Assembly (NCBI GenBank): GCA_034696485.1
Contig: JAQIWT010001185.1
Coordinates: 1 to 12,037 of the forward strand
Origin: Isohypsibius dastychi
Lineage: Eukaryota > Tardigrada > Eutardigrada > Parachela > Isohypsibiidae
Reading direction: 5' to 3'
Length of the DNA: 12,037 bases
The notes under the pieces are model-generated. The model saw nothing but the letters and a program-made list of their open reading frames with translations. It was not told where the DNA came from and made no database searches. This document shows positions 1-9,068 of this stretch, one piece after another; position 1 is the first letter of the stretch; the number at the start of each line of letters is the position of its first letter. A program made the position numbers and the translations under genes.

Positions 1-1095
1 CAAGTGGTACATTTGTTATGAGAGCACTTGGAAATCCGATCTGAAAATGTGGAGCTAGCATCGATGCGGATTATGCACACCACACTCTTGCGAGCTCATT
101 TTGAACGGTTCAAAAAAACGGATAGTTCACAAAAACGGTTACAAACGCCATGTGTATCGGTTTTCAACTCATAACCACTTACTCTGGGAGGCGAGTTAGA
201 TTTAGCCGGGATGTTGTTTTCCTATTTTATATGTGGCTGGTTTGTTTGAGTTTTTTGGGCGGCTCAATTGCAAATTTTAGAAAATCCTCAATCATTGGCG
301 GGTTTGTGTTATCTGCTGAGCAGATTTAAGTCGCGTTCGAGGGTCTAATTTTAATCATTTGCAGAGCTTTTCTGTGCGGTCTGTTCACGGCGGGACAGTC
401 CGGTGTATCATCCAGTCACCAATAATTGAGTGACTCCTATGCGGATATTTTCACCAGCTCCACTGCATGAACGAGAGGTAATCGATTGGTATCGCAAATT
501 ATTGGGGCTAAAATATTTTAAAACCGAAGCCCAAAAACATCTTTGGGTCATTACATAGTTTCTATGGGATTCTAGCTCGAATCTAAAAACTCTGAATTGA
601 ACGTTTTGGAACACCGTTGGGACCACATCTTGGAACATCAGAGAGCGGAGTTTATCAAAAGGTAACTGGGCTGTGTACCAAGTGAATCAGTTGTCCACCG
701 CTGAGCTCCGTTTTTCGATTATTCTTTCCAGTTCCTTTCTCACCACGATTTGCTCTCCATTGTTGTTTCTGTGTTCCAGATTGGGGTAACCCACTTTTTC
801 ACAGCGTTCTTGCTGGTAAGTGGTGTGGTGTGTCACCTTCGGCGATGGCGACAACTTTTTTGTCGATTGTCTGGACCTGACGGATTCCAAGTTTTGCATT
901 GCGCTTGGTGGCGGCAAAAAACGCAAAAGTTACGATTTCAATGCTGCAGGCCAAGCTGTTCTCTATAGTATGTGATTCGATGGTCTACATGCAGTCCAAT
1001 GCAATTTTGCCGAACTGTACTGGCGCATTCTAATTTCCAAAGAAGCATGGCGGAAAAACCTTTGAGCTGTTCTCATGCAAGCCCAGTGGAAGCCT
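1..1095. other. No recognisable gene; scattered short open frames
   Basis: I see no gene here. Two minus-strand open frames, 926 to 687 and 638 to 408, lie in the same reading frame with one stop between them, giving about 173 codons with a single break. A plus-strand stop-free stretch, 816-971 (52 codons), reads like protein by eye, with an acidic patch near FGDGDNFFVDCLDLTDS and a basic patch GGGKKRKS. None of these resembles a family I know, and such lengths are expected by chance. A donor-like GGTAAGT lies at about 812, but no convincing exon partners it. Decayed coding sequence is possible but unproven. Confidence 0.4.
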
Positions 1096-1115
1096 ATTCG
1101 GCCAAATGGCCGAAT
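1096..1115. repeat. Short perfect inverted repeat (9-bp arms, 2-nt spacer)
   Basis: ATTCGGCCA is followed after AA by its exact reverse complement TGGCCGAAT. The 20-bp near-palindrome stands alone, with no poly-T and no neighbouring gene to make it a terminator. It could be a dimer-type protein-binding site or chance. No second copy was seen in the window. Confidence 0.6.
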
Positions 1116-2078
1116 GGTTTCTGTGACACGAAACTGAAACATTTTGTTTTGCAGATGGGGTTAAATATTTTCCGTTTTGCATGCAATCGGGACGCATGAT
1201 ACAATCAAGAAGCACGAAGCTCCCTTTATTCCGAACCTGCGATCCACGGCTTGGGAACCAGTAATGATTCTGGATCTGATTACAACTTGCAGGATTGCGC
1301 AATCAGCTCGGCTTCGAGAGGGCTTCCACCGTGAAATGTAGGTGGAAGTTTTGCGGGATCGAGGTCCATTAGTATAACTGAATATTTTGAGAACCCTTCC
1401 CTCTATTCGATCACCTGGCTAGCGTGGACATGGGCTGTGAATTTGCAAGAGGTAATGTTCAAGTATCGACCACACGCGATCGTATGGTGAAATTATACTT
1501 AACCATTCAGCGCTTATCAACGAACTGCCGGACTTCGGATACGAAACCGTCCCTATATCCTGCATCTGATCAGCAAATTCAGTTCGAATAATTCATTGCA
1601 TTTTCGGATTCAGTTTACAGTATGCGTTTGATTAAGCTCTGGACAGCACTCAAAAGCACGCAAACAGTGGATCGATGGAGAGGTAAGGTATTAAAGACCC
1701 TCTAATCAAAGATACCGTACGGTGCATCAGGCTCTAAAACTAACGATGACTGGAAATTTGCGATGCGTATCAGTCGAGTAACTAAATCTTGCTCTTCTAC
1801 CTCGTTTTTGTAATGTTTATGTTAATGTTTAGAAAAACCCCGAAAATAAGTATATTAGCTGGAAGCGAGTGAAGCGCCGCCACAGTTACGACGCAATATG
1901 CTAGTCGGAATGGAAGTCAAGCAATTACATCAAGCGCAATCAATTGTTTCCTGTTTGCTGCCCTTCGGGTAGTCGCAAAAGGATAGAAAATGCACCAGGA
2001 ACACCGTTTGATCAGCTACAAAGCAACTTATGTGGTTTCTGTAAATACAGCAAACTCGATTACATCATACAAGGTTGA
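1116..2078. other. No gene or repeat recognised
   Basis: Only short open frames and isolated splice-like motifs occur here, for example donor-like AGGTAAGG at about 1681 and AGGTAATG at about 1451. None pairs with an obvious exon. A local near-duplication of TAATGTTTA lies around 1811-1830. No transposon ends, RNA gene or recognisable protein domain were found. Confidence 0.4.
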
Positions 2079-5000
2079 CCTTCAAACGTTGGCATCATCG
2101 ACCCTGTAGCCAACGAAGACCAACGTCGTCGCACCATCTGCGTTTTCGACCAACTACTCACCGATTGTGGTGGTCAGTACCGATCTCCACAAGTCCATCG
2201 TAACGCCATCGGATTGATGGTTTCTGCGCTTCGGGTAACCAACCAAGACCTCATCATCATCTGGTCGAAATCACTTCCGACTTCCAAACTCACCACAATT
2301 CGTAATTCAAGTGACCTTTCCAAAATTGTGGTCGAAATGAGGGAGGCTGTCCCTGGATCGCAAACTGCTGAAGAACAATGCAGATGAAGGTTAAAGCTGC
2401 CGTAAAGGAAACGGTTTCGTGACGACGAGTATCGAAAACATCTTCCGGCTGGCTAGACTGCCAGTTTAGGAGACTTTCGCCGAAGAGGCAAAAAAATGCT
2501 TTTGGGAGATATAATGGTCCTGGTTCGGGTTCGAGTGATGACCACTCGGATTTTGAGAGATACAGCTGCCGAGGCACGTGAAGTGAACCATTAATGTGGA
2601 GCTGAATATGAAATTAGAAATAAGTTTGCTCGAAGGTCATCAGGTAGTTCTGTTCAGAATTTAATCCAGATACTATGACTACCATGTTTTCCAACGTCAT
2701 TGTGATTTAAATGTGATCTTCTAGGTGTTCCACATGAAAACTCGATGTCCGTTGCACTTGATACCTGGAAGCCGTGCGACAAGACGATACCAGCGGAAAA
2801 TTCGATCTCGCTCTTCTAGCCAAGAATTGCATTGAAATAATTAACGCTCTCCCCGACTAGCTATTCGGTAGAGTGGCGATTGGTCAGCTGTATTCGCAGA
2901 AGAAGTTCGACACCGCGGAGACCATGCTATCCGATACGCGATCTCAGTTTTCAACCGAATATTAATGGACATGATCAAGAACGTAAACGATCCTGCTCTT
3001 AACTTATCGCTCAAGCGCTTGATATTTTGAAGCTGGCGTGACACGACGACATTGACGATACCGATCTTCTGGCCAACATTTACTATAAGGCGATGATAGA
3101 GGATTACACTTTTTCTGGTTCTTTGGTGAGAAGGTGGACATGTCGGACGATCTCGAGATTAATTCGCACTACCTTGAAGAATGATGAGGAAGATAGAATC
3201 TCAAAGCTGGAGCTTTTTGAAGCTCGATTCCGGAAGAGTAGTTGTTTTGAACCGAACGCATCATGATCATCCAGTTTGTTCAAGGAGAGTTCTTCACTGT
3301 GCATCCTCCCGTTATGTCACGTGCCTGCTTCCGTGCGATGATTACTCTGCTTAGCCTTTGAGCGATTTCTCGCCCACATGCACCTGCTTCGTTGCCTTGA
3401 ATCCGGTACTCCAAAGTTGAAACTAGAGTCACAGCGAAATTCACGGCATAATTTTGATTGGCGATTCAGTAGCGATTCAGTCCATGACACAATCACCAGA
3501 GAAATGCTTAGGACTTGTTTTGCAAGATGGTGATTCCGATCGATTGGAAGATACCGTTCCTATCCAAAGCAACCGTCCGTTCGTAGGACCACTTGTGGAT
3601 TGGTCCACGGCCCGTCTGCGCAAAAGTCCGTCATGAAGGCCACGGCGTCACATAAAGCAAGTTCGGCTCGTTTTTCTGCGATTGTGTAGCCAATGGAAGC
3701 GAGGGAGGTTTTCAGTCACTTGGTCGACGTGGTTCCGAGGTTGTCGTTCAGTCATTCAGCTTGGAGTTTATCAGTTCTCGAATAGTCAGTGCGTTCTTAT
3801 CAACTTCTATCTGAGGTGGAATTGAAATTCGCCGAGCTCGAGATCCTGAAGATGCAGATAATGGGAAAAGTTGTGATCAGCCAGGTCATCAGATGAAGGA
3901 TGCTCAGCGTGAAATATTGGTGCCTTTCTTGGTGATTTCCTACCTGCCTGCGGTTTTGATGTCGCCTACCGACCATTAGAGCCGAGGCGCGGTTGGTGTT
4001 TGTTTGTCATCACCTTTGTTTTCTAGGGAATTTCTGGAGGAACTGTAATCGAAAAGGCACATTCGATAGCAATAAATCAAGTTCAGGAGATTTGAGCACT
4101 CTGAATTGACTTACCAGGTTCTCAAGTCGTATTTTTCCACAGGAGGAACTGTTAAGCCAACAAGAGGGTCATCATCGTAACAGACTGGTATCTCTCCAGA
4201 AACGAGTCACGGCTGTGTTCTCCCACGATTCCGCAAAATATTCCGCAGTGGCTGCGGAGACATCCAGAGTAACCATTCATCATTGTCTCGTCTTCTCAAA
4301 ACAAGTCTGCGCGGCGCAAGGTCATATCGCAGTGCTCCAACGAAGCTTGTGTTAATAACACTGGGGAAGTGCCGTGCCCTTTCGCAGTCTGCTCGTTATC
4401 GTGAATCCAACTCGAAAGAGTATGCTTGGCATAATTGTATTCAAAAAATGTGCTATTGAACCGCGAAAAGCGAAATGATCTTATCGCGGTTTCAGCTGGG
4501 TCTACTGAAATAATGGGCTCAAGTTGGACAAGTTCGCCCATTGTCAAATCAATGTGGATGCCGGAGTTCCAGACGGAATATTCGGCGATGTCCTCCACCG
4601 GTTTTTATCCCGAAGCGGATACGGGCCATTTCCTGAATAGCGCGATTTAGTCTGGCGCACGCTTATTCGCCTAGAGTTGCGCTCCGGGAAGAAGACGAGC
4701 ATGGCTCCGCGGGGTCAGCGATAAACTACTAACATGCGTTTCAGCTGCTGTTATTGAGTGAGGACCAAAGTATATTTTTCGAGCAAGCTTGTCGATTTCT
4801 TTATTGCATAGTCGGGATTGGTGGTTCGATAGGAAAGCTATATGTTTGGAACTGCCGGATACACCCGCTGCTTGTGGTGTGATCCCAGGGAGCAACTGAG
4901 GTTTGGCACAAGCAGAAAAGATCGATTTGTAAGTAATTTTTAAACTATGTGCTTGTTTGCTGCGGTGTTCCGATTCTAATAAGCTTCGATGTTGACAGTC

Positions 5001-5210
5001 CTCATTTTAAACCTTTGAAATCGAGTTCAACGGACACCAAAGTTCTGGATATGGCGGTGTCATCAGCACAACACGTTAAGGAGCGCAAGCTAATAATTAC
5101 GGCATTCTCAAGTTTCACCCCATTTCTTCTCAGCAGGACTCGAAAACGTCCGCAGTTTTGCGCGTCAAAAGAAGCAAGCTTGGTGACGCAGAAAAAAGAG
5201 CAGAGCGCAA
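2079..5210. other. Gene-poor stretch with protein-like but unassignable open fragments
   Basis: This stretch has several stop-free fragments that read somewhat like protein but match no family I recognise. The clearest are plus-strand 2079-2384 (102 codons, with DQRRRTICVFDQLLTDCGG near its start) and 3042-3263 (74 codons, with an acidic start and a basic middle). A third is 4435-4650. On the minus strand, 4895-4671 and 4598-4296 share a frame but are separated by three stops. The fragments cannot be joined into one frame without several shifts. The region may be decayed coding or retroelement sequence, or ordinary intergenic DNA; the lengths alone do not exceed chance. Confidence 0.3.
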
Positions 5211-5247
5211 GACTATACTAGAAAAAGACTAGACTATACTAGACTAG
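5211..5247. repeat. Short direct repeats of GACTATACTAG / GACTAG
   Basis: GACTATACTAG occurs at 5211-5221 and again at 5232-5242, with shorter GACTAG units at 5227-5232 and 5242-5247. This is a small, imperfect tandem patch of the kind produced by replication slippage. It has no evident function. Confidence 0.7.
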
Positions 5248-6196
5248 AAAGAGGTATGAAGAACAATGAAGGGTGACTGTCTACCGTAGTAGAAATCTGA
5301 TACAAATACTGCATGTTACCGTATTTCTGCTCCTATTTTGAATGCTAAAACATGATGAACATTTTGAAAGGTCACGCTGTTTTGAGATCTGTTTCATTCC
5401 AGTTTTGCTTACTGTATTTTCATAAACTTCAGTTATACGACGCGACACTCAGTTTGGTTTTGGTGAATTCTTAATGGGTAAGCCATAGTGAAATTAAGGA
5501 TCTTCTTAATCTCACAACAGGTACCTAGTTAACCAGATGGGTGTGTTGAGGTCTGAGCTTGATCGATTGATTGTGTTGATCTGGTTCTGATGTTTCTGGG
5601 ATTTTCACTTGGTACAGTCGAATGCTTATGTTTTTCAATTTGGTATGGATTCAAGTTCGTTTAGAATCTGTCTGGATTCCGATGGGAATTTTGTTTGGAC
5701 TTCGGTTTTTACAAGGAGTTCTGTTTCGAACTGCTCGGCGTGGACGATTGTGGAAACCGGCGGTGATCTGGTCGATGATTGTCGGTGATTGGCGGTGATC
5801 TGGACGAAAATCGCCTAAAACCAAGCTGAAGTATCGCCTGGAGAGAAATGCCCAGTGATGTGCGTGTGTTACCAACCTCTTTACCAAACTTAACCAAAAG
5901 TGTTGTCATTCGTGGATTAATTTGCAAGCGTATCCCAGAAGGAGATTTCCTTTCAGGGGAATGATAGCGAGATATGTGGCAAAGGGAAACCTGGAACTGT
6001 CATAATTTTTTCGGTTCCCAATGAAAAAGGTGTAACGATTGTTTCATACCATCATTATGGTTCGCTCAAAAACAGATGTCTCACTGTTTACCTTAGGCTC
6101 CAACCTCTCTTCTCTTACTACATCCAACTTACAAGCATCGCGAAGGCGATGGTCATTTGTAGGAAAATCAGTATCCAAAAACAAGTTCAAATTGGC
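5248..6196. other. Intergenic stretch, no gene recognised
   Basis: Nothing gene-like stands out. Two overlapping minus-strand open frames (5887-5651 and 5927-5709) are in different frames over the same DNA, as expected for chance frames. Apart from a small direct repeat at 5759-5803, I see no transposon ends or RNA gene. The right edge borders the promoter-like cluster beginning at 6197. Confidence 0.45.
5759..5803. repeat. 13-bp direct repeat, period 32 bp
   Basis: GGCGGTGATCTGG occurs at 5759-5771 and again at 5791-5803. Both are followed by a similar CGA-containing tail, and a related TCGGTGAT lies between them. It looks like a local duplication. No further copies extend it on either side. 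Confidence 0.7.
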
Positions 6197-6222
6197 TACT
6201 AATTACTAATTAGTAATTAGTA
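6197..6222. promoter_or_regulatory. 26-bp perfect palindrome of TAATTA cores upstream of a TATA box
   Basis: The 26 bases at 6197-6222 equal their own reverse complement. Inside, 7-bp units TAATTAC, TAATTAG and TAATTAG follow each other, giving three TAATTA cores. TAAT/ATTA is the established core recognised by homeodomain proteins, and palindromic pairs favour dimers. The palindrome ends 28 bp before the TATA box at 6251. That places it where a proximal promoter element would be expected. Its sequence symmetry is certain; its regulatory role is inferred. Confidence 0.5.
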
Positions 6223-6227
6223 TGACC

Positions 6228-6237
6228 TATCGCGATA
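6228..6237. promoter_or_regulatory. TATCGCGATA palindrome in the proximal promoter region
   Basis: A perfect 10-bp palindrome lies between the TAATTA palindrome and the TATA box. It resembles, but is not identical to, the insect DRE element TATCGATA, having an extra central CG. It is reported because of its position; a bound factor is not known from the sequence. Confidence 0.3.
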
Positions 6238-6250
6238 TCATACTGCACCT

Positions 6251-6287
6251 TATAAAAAGTCTGGAACGGGCTGCAGGCAAACGAACA
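6251..6287 (+). promoter_or_regulatory. TATA-box core promoter
   Basis: TATAAAAA at 6251-6258 is a good match to the animal TATA box. Transcription would be expected to start about 30 bp on, near 6281-6284. An initiator-like ACAGTT lies a little further, with its A at 6287, slightly outside the best spacing. Two palindromic elements sit immediately upstream. Downstream comes a leader without any ATG that ends in a splice-donor-like site. The combination is better support than the TATA box alone, which occurs by chance in AT-rich DNA. Confidence 0.4.
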
Positions 6288-6351
6288 GTTCTACTGAATC
6301 AAAACAAAGACGAAAAGAAGGCCTCATCGCATTCCCTTAGAATTCTCAGGG
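6283..6351 (+). other. Candidate non-coding first exon with 3' splice donor
   Basis: From the expected start near 6283 to 6351 there is no ATG. At 6351-6357 the sequence reads G|GTGAGT, matching the animal 5' splice-site consensus at the intron positions. If used, the intron would run from 6352 to 6912 (about 560 bp), ending in the acceptor-like TTACTTTTAG. The model predicts that the first ATG of the spliced RNA is the one at 6952, which opens a signal-peptide-like sequence. This internal consistency is the main support. Exon limits are inferred. Confidence 0.3.
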
Positions 6352-6836
6352 GTGAGTGAGCGGCCGACAGGTTACAGCGACAGACAGATTACAGCTATCC
6401 GTTCCGCATACGCTGCCCTCGGGAAGGTTAAGTGAGGAATGACCAACTGACCAATATAATAAACAGATTGTCAACTTCTTTGTTGGCTTTTGACCACTCA
6501 GCGAAATTGACGTCACCAGTTCAGCCTACTTTCCAAAATTTTAAACCAAATCTGCTCACTCAACATGCTTAACGCCATACACACTTTAATGGAAAACAGA
6601 TAAACCCATAATTTTCGCTCCGCCCAAAACGCGTCGTTTTTCATATCGAACTATCGAACAGCTTCCTTCTTACTCCGTTCGCACGATTAGTAAGACAGGC
6701 ACCATATGGTACCTCTGAACGGAAATCGAGTCTGGGCTTCCAATGTATCAGCACACTGCCTGCGTTCGTTCGCGTCAGGGATGTGACGAAAACCTTCGTG
6801 ACCCGACAAATTCGTCATTTTGACTTTCCCTTGACC

Positions 6837-6874
6837 AAAAATAATCCCTGATGTGCGAAGGGAAGCTCAGTTTG
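6837..6874 (+). promoter_or_regulatory. Alternative start: weak TATA-like box plus arthropod initiator
   Basis: CTCAGTTTG at 6866-6874 contains TCAGT, the arthropod initiator consensus, with its A at 6869. The AT-rich AAAAATAAT at 6837-6845 lies about 30 bp upstream, the proper TATA spacing. This would give an unspliced leader of about 80 nt before the ATG at 6952, instead of the spliced leader from 6251. The TATA match is poor, so this is a second, weaker model for the same gene. Confidence 0.2.
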
Positions 6875-6951
6875 TTATTTGCTGCTGGAGAAAATAGCGC
6901 CATTACTTTTAGCTGCACACCAAACGCAGATAAACAACTGCTCAAGAGCTG

Positions 6952-7009
6952 ATGACTCGCATAACTCGTTTCATCTTCGCTGTCTTTCTGGCATCTGTGT
7001 TGCTACCAG
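6952..7009 (+). CDS. Candidate signal-peptide coding exon of a small secreted protein (partial)
   Basis: The ATG at 6952 opens MTRITRFIFAVFLASVLLP: two basic residues, then a run of hydrophobic residues ending in small residues, the layout of an N-terminal secretion signal. Directly after it, CCAG|GTGAAC at 7006-7015 matches a splice donor, so the exon would end at 7009 in phase 1. Read straight through, the frame stops after 29 codons at 7041. Upstream, the acceptor-like TTACTTTTAG ends at 6912 and no ATG lies between it and 6952. The bases before the ATG are a poor initiation context (C at -3). I do not recognise the family. A hydrophobic stretch of this length can also arise by chance, so confidence is modest. 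Confidence 0.3.
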
Positions 7010-7267
7010 GTGAACATCTCCAGCTCTCGACTGCATGGTAACCAACACAACAAGAATGCTTGCGTTTTTCCGTTTGGATCATTCATGGTGTCCCCTCAGC
7101 TTCCGACGATATGCCAAAACAAATCTGGGGAACTAATTCTGTTTGACTTGGGGATTTGTAACAATGTATTGAACGGTCAGCTTGCAGTTTCTGGACTGGC
7201 TTCAGAGAGGACGAAATACCAGTCCCAGTTACTCAACTGTCCAATCAGCAGTTCTAGTTCTGAGTAA
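7010..7267 (+). other. 85-codon open frame with four cysteines, out of frame with the signal peptide
   Basis: The open frame starting at GTG 7010 and ending at the TAA at 7265-7267 begins exactly where the signal-peptide-like exon ends, but one base out of frame. It contains four cysteines (in NACVF, TICQN, GICNN and LNCPI) and a serine-rich tail. Either a single-base shift has broken a secreted cysteine-containing protein, or an intron joins part of it, or it is chance. Acceptor-like GCAG at about 7188 or TTCAG at about 7204 would restore frame with the upstream exon, but both have weak pyrimidine tracts. Confidence 0.15.
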
Positions 7268-7309
7268 GGTACAGCCTCTAAAGTGTCGGGAAATTCACGC
7301 ATTTTTCAG

Positions 7310-7347
7310 AAACCTATCATTTTTCAACGAATAGCAATCGATTCTAA
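7310..7347 (+). CDS. Candidate short terminal exon (very tentative)
   Basis: TTTTTCAG ends at 7309 and is the best acceptor-like site downstream of the donor at 7010. Splicing there (300-bp intron) adds 12 codons in phase, ETYHFSTNSNRF, then TAA at 7345-7347. The product would be a 31-residue peptide with almost no mature part after signal cleavage. No canonical AATAAA was seen shortly downstream. Another later exon is possible. Confidence 0.12.
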
Positions 7348-7708
7348 CTTGTCCTGACTCACTGTAAATACTGAAGCTTCCTCGATGAAGCAATACATAA
7401 CATCAGATAACTCAGGAAAACTAGCACCATCAGAGTTAATAGACTTCGAACCCACGATCATCCCAGTTTGAAGCTAAACTTGAAATTAATACACACAGGA
7501 GATTCAACAGGAGGATCACGGGCACTGCTTTGCAATTGCTTCGAGGTGAACAGCCGAGCAGCACAATGGAAATAACTTGATCGTCAAAAAGCGGAAACTT
7601 TGTGACACACTGATGTAACCGTGGTGCATTCAGTGAAAAGCACCAGTGCAAACATGACGAACCTGTTATGAAGACAACATAAAATGTAGCTACAAAGTTT
7701 TTTGGGCA
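7348..7708. other. No feature recognised
   Basis: The 122-codon minus-strand open frame (7804 to 7436) crosses this stretch. It starts inside the repeat copy at 7709-7819, so it is most likely a chance frame. No domain is recognisable, and I see no transposon ends or RNA gene here. Confidence 0.4.
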
Positions 7709-7819
7709 ACCGCATGTAGCCGGCCAGAAACACGATACCATGATGCAATGAATCACGTTTCCCGCCGGGCGATAACAATGATCCGGCGAGAAACATGACT
7801 TCACATTTAAATCGATCGG
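7709..7819 (+). repeat. Hairpin-repeat family, copy A (left member of an inverted pair)
   Basis: This copy carries three versions of the family core: CCGGCCAGAAACACG at 7720-7734, CACGTTTCCCGCCGG at 7754-7768 and CCGGCGAGAAACATG at 7783-7797. The last two face each other and form a 44-bp hairpin module. The whole stretch aligns, reversed, with 10981-11088. Positions 7738-7772 are identical over 35 bp to the complement of 11026-11060. Similarity ends near GCATG on the left and GATCGATC on the right. This suggests real boundaries rather than gradual decay. Confidence 0.7.
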
Positions 7820-7941
7820 AAGCTCCCTAACCGTTCAAAAACTCTGAAAATATATGTAATTCATTCTCCATGCTAATCAATGAAAAGAATGAACAAACGA
7901 ACTCAAAGTCTAGACAGCTAACAGCTAAGAACAGCAAACTT

Positions 7942-7956
7942 TATGTTTCTCGCCGG
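7942..7956 (+). repeat. Isolated core of the hairpin-repeat family (copy B)
   Basis: TATGTTTCTCGCCGG differs by one base from the family core CATGTTTCTCGCCGG. The flanks do not align with other copies beyond the core, so this is either a fragment or an independent short arm. Confidence 0.5.
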
Positions 7957-8084
7957 ACGGCCTTATTTAAGGAGAATCACCGTTTTTGGTTGCAAATCAA
8001 GAATCACTCCGCAGCTAGTGATCCCATTATATTTGCTCGTACGTCAGACATGGTTTGGTGTTTCGAGTTCCCTGAAATATGCAT

Positions 8085-8280
8085 TCAGTAACGAGCACAA
8101 TTCAACAAAGTAACCATCATGTTTCTCGCCGAAACCTCACTCCGACAAAGAACATGATGGCGGCTCCTTCAAAAAAGCGTGTTTCTCGCCGGGCCAAAAC
8201 CATGACTATTCGGCAAGAAACATGATCCGGCCTTACATGAATTTGCATGGTGTGCCCTGAAAGGAGAAAGAACATCCTCG
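8085..8280 (+). repeat. Hairpin-repeat family, copy C (most complete unit)
   Basis: This is the best-preserved unit, about 195 bp. It starts with CATGTTTCTCGCCG at 8118-8131, then a GGCGGCTCCTT segment. A 47-bp hairpin module follows at 8178-8224 (CGTGTTTCTCGCCGG facing CGGCAAGAAACATG), then a tail with GGTGTGCCCTGAAAG. Two complementary-strand copies align with it: 9331-9488 with its middle and right part, and 9577-9697 with its left and middle part. No open frame or transposase is present. It looks like a non-autonomous repeat. Confidence 0.75.
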
Positions 8281-8286
8281 CAACAC

Positions 8287-8424
8287 CAAGGATAAACCCA
8301 AGTTATCATGTTCCTCGAAAAACCACTTCGGCACAAAATATTTCGGCGGCTCCTTTGATAAATCAATTTTCCACCCGAACGCAGACGAAGAAGCTCAGGC
8401 GAAAAATATGATCTGGCTCTGAAA
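8287..8424 (+). repeat. Hairpin-repeat family, copy D-left, direct neighbour of copy C
   Basis: CATGTTCCTCGAAAAACC at 8308 lies exactly 190 bp after the equivalent site of copy C at 8118, and the GGCGGCTCCTT segment and a decayed hairpin module follow in the same order. C and D-left are therefore tandem relatives. The first 73 bases (8287-8359) also have an inverted partner at 8545-8618, so this copy is the left arm of a foldback. Confidence 0.65.
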
Positions 8425-8544
8425 TCACACTGCATGAAAGGCATTCAGATCAAGTTCATTGAAATCGAGGGTTCTCCACTGTCAACTACACCCGTGAGAA
8501 CATCTATACATTATGCTCAAAACTCCCGTATGTAAAGTTGTACT

Positions 8545-8618
8545 TTCAAAGGAGCCGCCACCATATTTTGTGCCGAAGTGGGTTTTTTGCGGAACATGAT
8601 AACTTGGGGTTATCCTTG
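8545..8618 (-). repeat. Hairpin-repeat family, copy D-right (foldback partner of 8287-8359)
   Basis: Read on the minus strand, this stretch matches 8287-8359 with about eight differences and one gap in 74 positions by eye, close to 90% identity. Shared blocks include AAGTTATCATGTTCC, ACTTCGGCACAAAATAT and GGCGGCTCCTTTGA. The loop between the arms is about 185 bp. This is the best-conserved pair after copies A and F. Confidence 0.75.
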
Positions 8619-9030
8619 CCCCACCGAAAGACCTATCATCTGCATGTTAAAGTTAGACAGATATTGATCAGTAACATGTCGATGAAATTACAAGCCATTT
8701 TCACATATACATGCAATTTCCTCGATGTTGCAATTAGATGACTGATAACATCCCGTCCTCAAAATCTCCAAAGGTTGTCTGCCTTTGTCTGGCAATTTCT
8801 ACCTGCTTCAATTTTTTGTAATAATTCTCAACCCCTACATTAGCCACCCAAAACAATGACGGCTGCGTATCTCGCTCGACTTTAAATTTTACACTACAAT
8901 GCTCTAGTGATATTTCAAAGTTTTGGCGATTGTTGCCGAAAATTTCGCGGAGAAAGGAAGCTGAATTCACTGAATGTAGAAACAATTTAAAATATTTTTC
9001 AACATATTTGACGCTAAAACAAACTTTGTG
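8619..9030. other. AT-rich stretch without recognised features
   Basis: The minus-strand 101-codon open frame (9039 to 8734) covers much of this stretch but shows no domain I recognise. TTTGTGCCGG at 9025-9034 resembles a piece of the hairpin-repeat family (compare CTGTGCCGGAGTGAG in copy G), so part of the right edge may be a further decayed copy. Confidence 0.35.
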
Positions 9031-9068
9031 CCGGAACATAGTGAGACTAAAAGTCCCACTATGGCCGG
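9031..9068. repeat. Strong short hairpin, 12-bp arms and 3-nt loop
   Basis: CATAGTGAGACT (9037-9048) faces AGTCCCACTATG (9052-9063) with one non-complementary pair and a three-base A loop. CCGG at both outer ends (9031-9034 and 9065-9068) extends the stem after a small bulge. It is too short for a typical microRNA precursor. It may be the remains of a foldback element. Confidence 0.65.

Noticed and set aside
797-816. Acceptor-like TTTTTCACAG followed within 10 bp by donor-like GGTAAGT, a possible micro-exon
   Set aside because: A 10-bp exon is implausible without transcript evidence, and no neighbouring exons were found.
4296-4895. Two minus-strand open frames in one frame, possible retroelement remnant
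   Set aside because: Three stops separate them, and I could find no reverse transcriptase, integrase or RNase H motif.
7436-7804. Longest ATG-type open frame, 122 codons, minus strand, cysteine-rich
   Set aside because: It begins inside repeat copy A, crosses its edge and shows no recognisable domain. A frame of this length is expected by chance in 12 kb.
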